64,000 nt of DNA from positions 62,001 through 126,000 of the forward strand of contig CALGSW010000002.1 of assembly GCA_937901965.1 (NCBI GenBank), read 5' to 3'. Below are positions 8,980 to 16,209 of this stretch, piece after piece. The notes under the pieces are model-generated. The model had not been told where the DNA came from. It did no database searches and was given only the letters and a program-made list of their open reading frames with translations. The position numbers were made by a program, and so were the translations under genes. Source of the DNA: an uncultured Bacteroidota bacterium (GTDB lineage Bacteria > Bacteroidota > Bacteroidia > Bacteroidales > UBA932). Each line of letters opens with the position of its first letter. Position 1 is the first letter of the stretch.

Positions 8980-9075
8980 TTCACAGAGTATCCGCATAAC
9001 TTCCGGAGTTCTCCTCCTCGCTCTCTTCGTTCGCTATGGCGGAGACTCCTTCAGTTATGCGGAATACTCTGTGAA
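8980..9075 (+). repeat. Hairpin repeat copy B with long outer arms
   Basis: Core 9005-9049 runs from GGAGTTCTCCTCCTCGC to GCGGAGACTCC. It sits in the loop of an outer inverted repeat: left arm 8980-9000 (starts TTCACAGAGTAT, ends CCGCATAAC) and right arm 9054-9075 (GTTATGCGG...ACTCTGTGAA). The arms pair over 21 bases with one bulged base. The whole element folds into one hairpin of about 96 nucleotides on either strand. Confidence 0.8.
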
Positions 9076-9163
9076 AGGTCATGCGGTAATTATTCCCAGT
9101 CATCCTCAAACACGACGGAACACCCACCGAAATAGTGAAATACGGAGGGCCGTAAGTTGCTTG

Positions 9164-9298
9164 CAGGCGTGGGTGGGACGAACCTCCATGGGATTAAATT
9201 TCAATGTATTCCAAAATATAAATCTTTTAAAATCAAAAGATTATATTTTGCAATTAGCACATAGCGAAGTATATAGAGGTTCGTCCCACCCACGCCTG
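9164..9298. repeat. 135-bp palindromic element with 23-bp perfect terminal arms
   Basis: Left arm 9164-9186 begins CAGGCGTGGGTGGGACGAAC and right arm 9276-9298 is its exact reverse complement. The interior is A/T-rich and contains a second inverted repeat (AAAATATAAATCTTTT against AAAAGATTATATTTT, about 9212-9249). It has no coding capacity. The structure resembles a MITE or a very long RNA/cruciform hairpin; no target-site duplication is evident. Confidence 0.75.
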
Positions 9299-9320
9299 TG
9301 CTCTGACTGCCCAATCCGCA

Positions 9321-9423
9321 ATCCTTCCCCGGCCAACCGAGCCACGAGGGAACCTCCGCCACAGCGAACAAAGAGAGCGAGGAGGAAAAGTTCCGGAGGG
9401 GCTGCGGTTGGCCGGGGAAGGAT
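9321..9423 (-). repeat. Hairpin repeat copy C with 18-bp perfect outer arms
   Basis: Core 9349-9394 is in reverse orientation (GGAACCTCCGCC...GGAGGAAAAGTTCC). Outer arms 9321-9338 (ATCCTTCCCCGGCCAACC) and 9406-9423 are exact reverse complements. Read on the minus strand, the arm plus core start aligns with copy D near 51732-51772, so this arm is partly shared between loci. Confidence 0.8.
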
Positions 9424-9486
9424 GCAGTAGCAGACTTGGAGAAGGATGCAGAGGCAGACTGCAGGAAGGATGCATCAGCAGAAGAG
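9417..9486. repeat. 24-bp tandem repeat, about 2.9 units
   Basis: Units start at 9417, 9441 and 9465, each with GAAGGATGCA followed by a variable GCAGAC-type segment; the third unit is incomplete. It directly adjoins and overlaps the right arm of hairpin copy C. Its function is unknown. Confidence 0.75.
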
Positions 9487-9489
9487 TAA

Positions 9490-9520
9490 TAAAAAAGGTC
9501 AGCCGGATTGTTGGCTGACC
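9490..9520 (-). terminator. Rho-independent terminator of aspA
   Basis: Perfect 8-bp stem GGTCAGCC (9497-9504) / GGCTGACC (9513-9520) with an 8-base loop. Read on the minus strand it is followed by a run of T (the A run at 9491-9496). It lies 30 bases past the aspA stop. Confidence 0.85.
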
Positions 9521-9549
9521 TCATTATTAAGATTTTTAAAGAATATTTC

Positions 9550-10980
9550 TTAAATAGTAATCTTAACCGGCCTTATCATATGTTTAGGATCCAGGATTTT
9601 GTCCAGCTGTTCTTTTGTGAGGATACCTTTATCCAACACAAGATTGTATACACTTCCGCCGGTTTCAAGTGCCTCCTGAGCTATCTCTGTACATTTTGAG
9701 TAGCCGATGAACGGTTTGAGTGCAGTTACTATTCCTATAGAGTGTTCTACCATGGCACGACAGTGTTCAGGATTTGCCTCTATGCCATCAACACATTCAA
9801 TTCTAAGGGTATCCATGCCTCTGCTTATCCAGTTTGCAGATTCAAGAAGACTCTGAACGAGGACAGGTTCCATTACATTAAGCTCAAGTTGTGCTGCTTC
9901 AGAGGCCATGGTAATAGTAAGGTCGTTACCGATTACTTTAAAGCAAACCTGATTTACCACTTCCGGAATAACAGGGTTAACCTTTCCAGGCATAATAGAT
10001 GATCCCGGCTGTTTTGGAGGTAGCTTTATCTCTGCAATACCAGTACGAGGTCCTGATGACAAGAATCGTAAATCGTTGCATATTTTTGATATTCTGATTG
10101 CAAGTGACTTTAATGCAGATGAATATGCTACAAAACAAGATGTGTCATGAGTGGCCTCAACAAGATTGTAGGCCAGTTTGAGGTCAAAACCACTAATTTT
10201 TCTGATATGGTAAATACAAGCTTCGGCATAACCCGGTTCAGCTGTAATTCCTGTACCTATAGCGGTTGCTCCCATGTTAATATACAGGAGCTCTCTTGCA
10301 GCCTTGTCCAGTCTGCGCCTCTCATGTTTCATAGCAGATGCAAAGGCTCCAAAGCTTTGTCCCAGGGTCATAGGCACAGCATCCTGAAGTTGAGTCCTTC
10401 CCATCTTTATGATGTTTGCAAACTCCCTCTCTTTTGCCTCAAATGAATCAATCAGTTTGTCAAGAGCCTCTCTTACCTCAAAATGAGTTATGTACATTCC
10501 TATATGCATTGCACTTGGGTATGCATCATTTGTACTCTGAGCCATATTGACATGGTCGTTTGGACTGCAGAACTGATACTCTCCACGCTCTTTACCCATT
10601 ATCTCAAGAGCTCTGTTAGCAATAACCTCATTTGCATTCATGTTTACAGATGTTCCTGCTCCACCCTGAATCATATCAATTGGGAATTGATCAATATGCT
10701 TACCTTCCATAAGCTCCTGGCAGGCCTGTACAATAGCATTTTTAACCTCATCCTTGATAAGGCCGAGTTCGTGATTTGCCAGTACAGCTCCCATTTTTAC
10801 AATACCCAGAGCCTTTATTAAATGAGGAAACTGTGAAAGCAGTTGTCTGCTGATATCAAAATTCTCAATACATCTGAGAGTTTGGACTCCGTACAATGCC
10901 TCTGCAGGTACCTGCTTATCTCCCAGAAGGTCGTGTTCCAGTCTGGTTTTCGCTCCTGTTTTGATGTTGTTTTTACCCAT
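9550..10980 (-). CDS. aspA: Aspartate ammonia-lyase
   Basis: Cytosolic lyase of the fumarase/aspartase superfamily that interconverts L-aspartate with fumarate and ammonia. In anaerobic Bacteroidota it feeds fumarate to respiration or succinate production. The 476 residues carry the superfamily signature GSSIMPGKVNPVIPEV (about 320-335) and GGAGTSVNMNANEV early in the protein. Length and the N-terminal text (RLEHDLLGDKQVPAEALYG) favour aspartase over class II fumarase. A TACCTTTG promoter box precedes it and a clear terminator follows, so it is probably monocistronic. Confidence 0.93.
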   Translation of the reverse strand: MGKNNIKTGAKTRLEHDLLGDKQVPAEALYGVQTLRCIENFDISRQLLSQFPHLIKALGIVKMGAVLANHELGLIKDEVKNAIVQACQELMEGKHIDQFPIDMIQGGAGTSVNMNANEVIANRALEIMGKERGEYQFCSPNDHVNMAQSTNDAYPSAMHIGMYITHFEVREALDKLIDSFEAKEREFANIIKMGRTQLQDAVPMTLGQSFGAFASAMKHERRRLDKAARELLYINMGATAIGTGITAEPGYAEACIYHIRKISGFDLKLAYNLVEATHDTSCFVAYSSALKSLAIRISKICNDLRFLSSGPRTGIAEIKLPPKQPGSSIMPGKVNPVIPEVVNQVCFKVIGNDLTITMASEAAQLELNVMEPVLVQSLLESANWISRGMDTLRIECVDGIEANPEHCRAMVEHSIGIVTALKPFIGYSKCTEIAQEALETGGSVYNLVLDKGILTKEQLDKILDPKHMIRPVKITI

Positions 10981-11017
10981 GATCGCAAAATAAAATTTAA
11001 GATTTAAAAATGTGGCG

Positions 11018-11025
11018 CAAAGGTA
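11018..11025 (-). promoter_or_regulatory. -7 box TACCTTTG of aspA
   Basis: Exact TAnnTTTG on the minus strand, 37 bases before the aspA ATG, in the 101-base gap after trkA. Confidence 0.55.
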
Positions 11026-11081
11026 ATAAATTATAATTTATTACGCCATAAAAGGTGAAAATGTGTAATTAAAATGGTGCT

Positions 11082-12431
11082 CTATGCGAAAAATTTATTG
11101 ACTTTTGCCAGAGCAGACGGAAGCGCAAAAACCACAACTCTGTCGTATGGTTTTATCTCAGTATCCCCCAATGCTATAAAGCTGTTTGTTCCCCTGATCA
11201 CGCCGCCTATAATTGCATCCTTTGGAAAACCGAGATTCCTAAGTTTATCCTGAGTGATTTTGCTGTTTGGATTTACTATGAATTCAAGTATTTCAGCATC
11301 AGAGCCGTTTAAGCACTTTATAGACTGAACTTTGTTAGATAGTGTAAAACGGAAAATACGGCTGGCTGTAATAAGTTTTTTATTGATAACCGCATCTACA
11401 CCCATCCCCTCAGCTAATTTTATGTAATCAATGTTCTCAACCTCCGCGATTGTTTTTGAAACCCCCATCTTCTTAGCCATAACACATGACAGAATATTGG
11501 TTTCAGAACTGCTTGTAACAGCAACAAACGCGTCAAAGTCATTTACATCCTCTTCAATCAACAGGTCGGTATTTCTTGCGTCTCCATTAATTACAAGCGT
11601 TTTGCTCAGGCTTTCATTCAGAATATCGCATCTCTCCTTTCTTCTCTCAATGAGTTTTATGTAGTCAACAGTGGGTTCAAGCCTTTTTGCCACCATCTCT
11701 CCAATTCTGCCGCCTCCTACAATCATCAGACGCTTGACATCAATATTGTTTTTTCCGGAGTAGTTCATTACCTCCTGAACCCCGGTTCTTTTTGATATTA
11801 CAAATACAACATCTCTCTCCTTAAATTTAGTAGAGGCACGTGGAATAATGGTATGGCCGTCTCTGGCTATGGCAACAGCCCTGTAGATAGGCTCTACACC
11901 AGGTGTTGTATAGTCAGACAGGGTTTTGTTAATCAGAGGAGCTCCGTCGTCAAGCCTGAAAACTATCATCTGAAGTTTCCCACCGGAGAAATCCATGAAC
12001 TCAGATGTTCCAGTCTGTTTTAAAAGATCAATTATCTCATGAGAAGCAATCTTTTCAGGGTAGAAGAGAAGATCAATCCCCATCTCAGTAAAAAGCAGCT
12101 TGTTTTCGTTTTTCAGGTACTCATCGTTGTTAATCCTGGCAGTAACCTTTCCGGCCCCCATCTTTTTAGCCAGCATTGCACTGATAATATTCACATCCTG
12201 CTCCTGAGCGGGGCTCACAGCAATGAACAAATCTGCCCTTCTTACGGCAGCCTTCTCAAGTGTAGCAATAGAAGTGGGAGAACCAAGAATAGGTATTATA
12301 TCGGATATCTCACTGACATGGTTAAGACGAGCCTCATCACTGTCAATAACCGTGAGCTCATGATCCTCGTTTCCGAGCATTTTTGCCAGATGTGTACCAA
12401 CATCACCGGCACCGGCGATGATAATTTTCAT
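11082..12431 (-). CDS. trkA: Trk potassium uptake system NAD-binding subunit TrkA
   Basis: Peripheral regulatory subunit that gates the TrkH/KtrB-type potassium channel in response to nucleotides. The 449 residues form two RCK units. Each starts with a Rossmann motif, IIAGAGDVGTHLAK at the N-terminus and MIVGGGRIGEMVAKRL near residue 232, followed by a TrkA_C domain. The membrane subunit trkH is not adjacent on the right, where the next gene is the small DUF2795 protein, and aspA lies on the other side. It may be translated from the same transcript as the gene just upstream, 10 bases away. Confidence 0.94.
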   Translation of the reverse strand: MKIIIAGAGDVGTHLAKMLGNEDHELTVIDSDEARLNHVSEISDIIPILGSPTSIATLEKAAVRRADLFIAVSPAQEQDVNIISAMLAKKMGAGKVTARINNDEYLKNENKLLFTEMGIDLLFYPEKIASHEIIDLLKQTGTSEFMDFSGGKLQMIVFRLDDGAPLINKTLSDYTTPGVEPIYRAVAIARDGHTIIPRASTKFKERDVVFVISKRTGVQEVMNYSGKNNIDVKRLMIVGGGRIGEMVAKRLEPTVDYIKLIERRKERCDILNESLSKTLVINGDARNTDLLIEEDVNDFDAFVAVTSSSETNILSCVMAKKMGVSKTIAEVENIDYIKLAEGMGVDAVINKKLITASRIFRFTLSNKVQSIKCLNGSDAEILEFIVNPNSKITQDKLRNLGFPKDAIIGGVIRGTNSFIALGDTEIKPYDRVVVFALPSALAKVNKFFA

Positions 12432-12441
12432 AAAGTTTATT

Positions 12442-12663
12442 TTAGTACTCCTCTTCGTTAAAGAAGAAGTCCTCTTTGCTTGGGTAATCAGGCCAGATGT
12501 CCTCTATACTGTCGTAAACCTCTCCGTCATCTTCCAGATCTTCAAGATTTTCTATAACCTCTAGCGGCGCCCCTGATCTGGTTGCATAATCAATCAACTC
12601 TTCCTTGGTAGCTGGCCATGGAGCATCTTCGAGCTTGGATGCAAGTTCAAGTGTCCAATACAT
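12442..12663 (-). CDS. DUF2795-type small acidic protein
   Basis: Conserved small protein of 73 residues, strongly acidic (many Asp/Glu), with two Trp-containing stretches: YWTLELASKLEDAPWPATKE at the start and EDIWPDYPSKEDFFFNEEEY at the end. The segment PWPATKEELIDYATRSGAP resembles the DUF2795 helical core. Its function is unknown; the acidity and the aromatic tail suggest a protein-binding role. It lies 10 bases upstream of trkA on the same strand. The reading frame and lack of shadows support it being real. Confidence 0.8.
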   Translation of the reverse strand: MYWTLELASKLEDAPWPATKEELIDYATRSGAPLEVIENLEDLEDDGEVYDSIEDIWPDYPSKEDFFFNEEEY

Positions 12664-12748
12664 AGTGTTAAGATATTAAAAATTAAGTACTTAAGATTGT
12701 CTTTGAAAAATAGTCTGCGAAGATAATCATTAAATTCTAATTTTTACA

Positions 12749-13294
12749 CTATTGATACCAAAAATCATCTTCAATTCCATTTTTGAAGGCTACGTACCTT
12801 CCGTAAACGAAGAGATAATCGGATAACCTGTTAAGATATTTTACAACCTCATCTACTCTCTCCTCTTTCATCAGAGAGATACAGGATCGCTCAGCTCTTC
12901 TGCAGACTGTTCTTGCGATGTGTGATTCTGCAGCAAGCCTTGGTCCGGCGGGAAGTATAAACGCAACTTGTTCAGGGAGCTCAGATGTCATAAAGTCAAT
13001 CTGTTTTTCAAGAAATTCTGTCTCAGACACATTAAAAGCCTTAAGTCTTTTTGCTCCGTGGTCATCTGCAGCCAAATGAGCGGCAACATGCATAAGGTTA
13101 GCCTGAATCCTTCTTAAATTCTGATTTAGGGGAGCCCCTTGTGCATCCGACCTCATAAGTGCAATGTGTGAAATTAGCTCATCCACATTTCCGTAAGCAT
13201 TTACTTTTGGGTCATCTTTACTTACTCTGGCTCCTCCCACCAGTGACGTAGTGCCTTTGTCACCGGTTTTTGTATATATGTTCATCTCTTTCAT
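12749..13294 (-). CDS. Cob(I)yrinic acid a,c-diamide / cobalamin adenosyltransferase, PduO type
   Basis: Transfers the 5'-deoxyadenosyl group of ATP to cob(I)alamin to make coenzyme B12. The 181-residue protein has the PduO-type ATP-binding N-terminus (YTKTGDKGTTSLVGG) and the trimer core motifs FILPAGPRLAAESHIARTVC and RRAERS, then LNRLSDYLFVYGR. Adenosylcobalamin is needed by enzymes such as methylmalonyl-CoA mutase, common in propionate-forming Bacteroidota. The start codon overlaps the stop of the upstream ABC ATPase gene (TAATG), so the two are translationally coupled. A second ATG lies nine bases further in. Confidence 0.93.
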   Translation of the reverse strand: MKEMNIYTKTGDKGTTSLVGGARVSKDDPKVNAYGNVDELISHIALMRSDAQGAPLNQNLRRIQANLMHVAAHLAADDHGAKRLKAFNVSETEFLEKQIDFMTSELPEQVAFILPAGPRLAAESHIARTVCRRAERSCISLMKEERVDEVVKYLNRLSDYLFVYGRYVAFKNGIEDDFWYQ

Positions 13295-14001
13295 TACGAA
13301 TGTCTTACTGGATTTTGATTGATTTCATCAGATTCAACTTTTCCATCTCTCAGTCTGATAATTCTGTGAGCATGCCTTGCTATATCCTCTTCGTGTGTAA
13401 CAACAATTATTGTATTCCCATTGTTGTGAATCTTCTCAAAGAGCTTCATAATATCAATGGAGGTTTTACTGTCAAGATTACCGGTAGGCTCGTCGGCAAG
13501 AATCATAGATGGATTGTTTACCAATGCCCTGGCGACAGCAACTCTCTGGCGCTGACCTCCCGAAAGTTCATTTGGTTTGTGGTGCATCCTGTCTGTAAGA
13601 TCAACGCTTTGAAGTGCTCTTTCAGCTCGCTCCTCTCTTGCTGCCCTTGTTTCACCGGAATAGATCAGAGGTAAAGCTACATTCTCCAGGGCCGAATATC
13701 TGGGCAAAAGGTTAAATGACTGAAAAATAAATCCTATCTCTTTATTGCGTACCTCTGCAAGTTCAGTATCCTGCATAGATGACACATCTGTGCCATTAAG
13801 CACATACTGACCTGAAGTGGGACTGTCAAGACATCCGAGAATGTTCATCATTGTAGATTTTCCCGACCCGGAAGGACCCATTATGGCAACATATTCATTT
13901 CTGTTAATTACCAAATCCACGCCATCAAGAGCGCGAACCTCCTGATTCCCTACTTTATAGGTCTTTCTGATATCCTTAATATTTATGACCATGTTGCTCA
14001 T
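13294..14001 (-). CDS. ABC transporter ATP-binding protein, LolD/MacB type
   Basis: Cytoplasmic ATPase of the 3.A.1.122/125 group, which drives lipoprotein release (LolCDE) or MacB-like efflux and usually pairs with a FtsX-like permease. The 235 residues contain Walker A GPSGSGKSTMMNILG, signature LSGGQRQRVAVARALVNN, Walker B MILADEPTGNLD and a His switch (TIIVVTHEEDIA). No permease gene is adjacent, so its partner must lie elsewhere. The -7 box TAGTTTTG overlaps the 3' end of mqnD. Exact substrate cannot be deduced. Confidence 0.9.
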   Translation of the reverse strand: MSNMVINIKDIRKTYKVGNQEVRALDGVDLVINRNEYVAIMGPSGSGKSTMMNILGCLDSPTSGQYVLNGTDVSSMQDTELAEVRNKEIGFIFQSFNLLPRYSALENVALPLIYSGETRAAREERAERALQSVDLTDRMHHKPNELSGGQRQRVAVARALVNNPSMILADEPTGNLDSKTSIDIMKLFEKIHNNGNTIIVVTHEEDIARHAHRIIRLRDGKVESDEINQNPVRHS

Positions 14002-14023
14002 AGCTCATTCTTTTTTATATTAG

Positions 14024-14031
14024 CAAAACTA
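14024..14031 (-). promoter_or_regulatory. -7 box TAGTTTTG before the LolD-type gene
   Basis: Exact TAnnTTTG on the minus strand, 22 bases before the ATG and overlapping the last codon of mqnD. Confidence 0.45.
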
Positions 14032-14886
14032 CAAAATAAAGAGTTTATCTCTGTAAATAATTTGTGGATTAGTATCTGAAAGCCTTTTGAATAGTTCACT
14101 GACAGCCCTCTCCCCTTCATTGCCTATATCGAGAGTATAATCATTCACAAAAAGCCCGATATGCTTTTTCTGTATGCCGCTATCCATCTCCTGAGCGTGG
14201 CAGGCTATATACTCACCTGATTTATCAGGATTATCCATTGCATACTGAATACTTCTTTTTAACACCCTTCCCGTTTTTAAGATTGTATCCCTGTCAATGC
14301 CCCTTTTCATGGCAATACCACCAAGAGGAACAGGAAGTGATGAAATTGAATGCCAGTTCTCTCCCAGATCCATTATTAATTCTAACCCCCTCTCTTCGTA
14401 AGTAAACCTTCCCTCGTGAATCAAAACCCCTGCCTCAAACCTTCCAGACACAACTGCTTCAGCAATTTCAGAAAACAGAAGTGGAGTGGTTTTCTTAGCT
14501 TCAGGAAATGCAATTTTAAGAAGAAGGGCACCGGTAGTCATCTCTCCCGGAATCGCAATACTGCTATTTGATATTAGTTCAGAAAGCTCCTCTCCATTTA
14601 GTTTTGTAAGCCTGCTCCCTCTTTTTGCAACCAGAAGGGGACCATTATGATATCCCAGAGCACTTCCGCTGCGGAGCATTACGTATTTATCTGCCATCAT
14701 CATGAAGGCGTGATAGCTCATCTTACAAATATCAAACTCCTCATTGAGCGCACCTCTGTTTAGCTGTTCAACATCGGCAAGGGTAACATCAAATCCCAGC
14801 CCCTCACAATCAACAAGAGAGTGTACCATTGCGTGGAATGCGAATGTGTCATTGGGACACGGAGAGTATGCAAGCTTCAGTCTCAT
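14029..14886 (-). CDS. mqnD: 1,4-dihydroxy-6-naphthoate synthase
   Basis: Enzyme of the futalosine route to menaquinone that converts cyclic dehypoxanthinyl futalosine to 1,4-dihydroxy-6-naphthoate. The 285-residue protein has the periplasmic-binding-protein-like fold with the family N-terminus LAYSPCPNDTFAFHAM and later GYHNGPLLVAKRG and SIAIPGEMTTGALLL, which bind the substrate. Its start overlaps the end of mqnB by four bases (ATGA), so the two steps that flank MqnC are co-translated. The other pathway genes (mqnA, mqnC, mqnE) are not in the window. Confidence 0.93.
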   Translation of the reverse strand: MRLKLAYSPCPNDTFAFHAMVHSLVDCEGLGFDVTLADVEQLNRGALNEEFDICKMSYHAFMMMADKYVMLRSGSALGYHNGPLLVAKRGSRLTKLNGEELSELISNSSIAIPGEMTTGALLLKIAFPEAKKTTPLLFSEIAEAVVSGRFEAGVLIHEGRFTYEERGLELIMDLGENWHSISSLPVPLGGIAMKRGIDRDTILKTGRVLKRSIQYAMDNPDKSGEYIACHAQEMDSGIQKKHIGLFVNDYTLDIGNEGERAVSELFKRLSDTNPQIIYRDKLFIL

Positions 14887-15560
14887 TTTGCAAGTACCTC
14901 CAGCAGCTCCTTAACGGCCTCCCTTAATGAAGAGAGGGCCAAAGGTATATTCCACCTGCCTCTGTCTCTCTCCCCAACCTCATTGGATACCGACCTCAGT
15001 TCAACAAATGGTATTTTTTCCAGAAGACAAACATAAAAAAATGCAGCTCCCTCCATACTCTCAATTTGAGGTTTAAATCCCATTTCAAGTTGTGTCCTCT
15101 TTTCAGGCAATCCGCTTACGGTTTGAACTGTAACAGCGGTTGCCTTTCCATATTTTTTTAAAATCTTCTCCGCTTCCGGTACCAGCTGAGGGGCAGAGAG
15201 TGCCCCCCCCTTAAACGGATGTGTATTTGCATCAAGAATCTTATAATCAAACAGAGTCTGAAAGCCTGAATATGTTTCAAAACCAAGATCTCCAAAAAAT
15301 TCTTTTCCAACTCTGGCCACACTGCCAATTGGATAATCTCCGGTAAAAGTGCCTGCAATTCCTATGTTCATTGCCAGTGAAAACGGCGGATTGCTTTCAA
15401 CCAGCATTTTTGTAAGTCTGTAGCTTGTTGATGTACTCCCTATGCCTGTAAGCATGTAGGTAATATCCAGGGAATTTTGCTCACTTTTTGAGAGAGAGTT
15501 AAAAGCCTGTTTTGCTGTAATGAGCTCCTCCTCCTCTGCTGCGGTAATGAGTATTCTCAT
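14883..15560 (-). CDS. mqnB: Futalosine hydrolase
   Basis: Nucleoside phosphorylase-fold hydrolase that releases hypoxanthine from futalosine to give dehypoxanthine futalosine. The 225 residues show the MTA/SAH nucleosidase-like pattern: MRILITAAEEEELITAKQ at the start, NIGIAGTFTGDYPIGSVARV in the middle and SMEGAAFFYVCLLEKIPFVE late, with the Glu that holds the ribose. The overlap with mqnD settles the choice over a general MTA/SAH nucleosidase. It is divergent from folE, with 49 bases between the two starts. Confidence 0.92.
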   Translation of the reverse strand: MRILITAAEEEELITAKQAFNSLSKSEQNSLDITYMLTGIGSTSTSYRLTKMLVESNPPFSLAMNIGIAGTFTGDYPIGSVARVGKEFFGDLGFETYSGFQTLFDYKILDANTHPFKGGALSAPQLVPEAEKILKKYGKATAVTVQTVSGLPEKRTQLEMGFKPQIESMEGAAFFYVCLLEKIPFVELRSVSNEVGERDRGRWNIPLALSSLREAVKELLEVLAK

Positions 15561-15609
15561 ATGTAGTTGGTGTTTTTTTTGTAATATTGCACGAAATTAG
15601 ACAATTATT

Positions 15610-16209
15610 ATGGCATATACAAAGAGTGACCAGTACGACGAAGATATAACTCAGGAGCTGGCAAAGCACTACAAAGCCATTCTTGAACTTATAGGAGAAG
15701 ATGCTGAGAGAGAGGGGCTGGAAAAGACACCTGTAAGGGTTGCCCGTTCTATTCAGTTTCTTACACAAGGCTATGAAATGGATCCTGCCGCAATACTTAA
15801 CTCAGCAAAATTTAAAGAGGAGTATCAGCAGATGGTTATAGTAAAGGATATTGAACTTTACTCAATGTGTGAGCACCATATGCTCCCCTTTTACGGGAAG
15901 GCTCATGTAGCATATATACCAAACGGATATATTACAGGACTCAGTAAGCTTGCCAGAGTGGTTGAGGCATTTGCAAGAAGACTTCAGGTACAGGAGCGGC
16001 TAACTGTGCAGATAAGAGATTGCATCCAGCATACCCTTAATCCGCTGGGAGTGGCTGTAGTTATTGAAGCATCGCATATGTGCATGCAAATTAGGGGTGT
16101 TCAGAAACAAAACTCTGTCACAACAACGTCGGCCTTTACCGGAGCATTTTTAAAGGATTCAAGGACAAGAGAGGAGTTTATGCACCTTATTGGTGTAAAA
16201 CTGCATTAG
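15610..16209 (+). CDS. folE: GTP cyclohydrolase I
   Basis: Zinc enzyme that converts GTP to 7,8-dihydroneopterin triphosphate, the first step of folate synthesis. The 199-residue protein has the zinc ligands in CEHHMLPFYGKAHVAYIP and SHMCMQIRG, and the motif GLSKLARVVEAFARRLQVQE. This is type IA, of normal length. Its last 23 bases overlap the 3' end of the convergent sensor kinase. A near-match promoter TAATATTG lies 26 bases upstream. Confidence 0.97.
   Translation: MAYTKSDQYDEDITQELAKHYKAILELIGEDAEREGLEKTPVRVARSIQFLTQGYEMDPAAILNSAKFKEEYQQMVIVKDIELYSMCEHHMLPFYGKAHVAYIPNGYITGLSKLARVVEAFARRLQVQERLTVQIRDCIQHTLNPLGVAVVIEASHMCMQIRGVQKQNSVTTTSAFTGAFLKDSRTREEFMHLIGVKLH

Larger units (their letters stand above)
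8849..9549. other. 701-base non-coding region packed with hairpins and repeats
   Basis: Lies between the 3' end of aspA and the start of the Uup-like gene. The open frames that cross it read through inverted repeats and tandem units, lack recognisable domains and have no good start context, so I regard it as non-coding. From right to left it contains the aspA terminator, a 24-bp tandem repeat, hairpin repeat copy C, a 135-bp perfect-arm palindrome, hairpin repeat copy B with 21-22 bp outer arms, a degenerate copy A, and the promoter of the Uup-like gene. Confidence 0.85.

Noticed and set aside
9417..9486. Possible CRISPR array
   Set aside because: Only about three direct units without spacers and no cas genes in the window; better described as a tandem repeat.
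8957..9524. Open reading frames on both strands across the repeat region (for example 9201-9524 minus, 8957-9430 plus)
   Set aside because: They run through inverted and tandem repeats, have no domain, no signal and no start context, and encode low-complexity sequence produced by the repeats.
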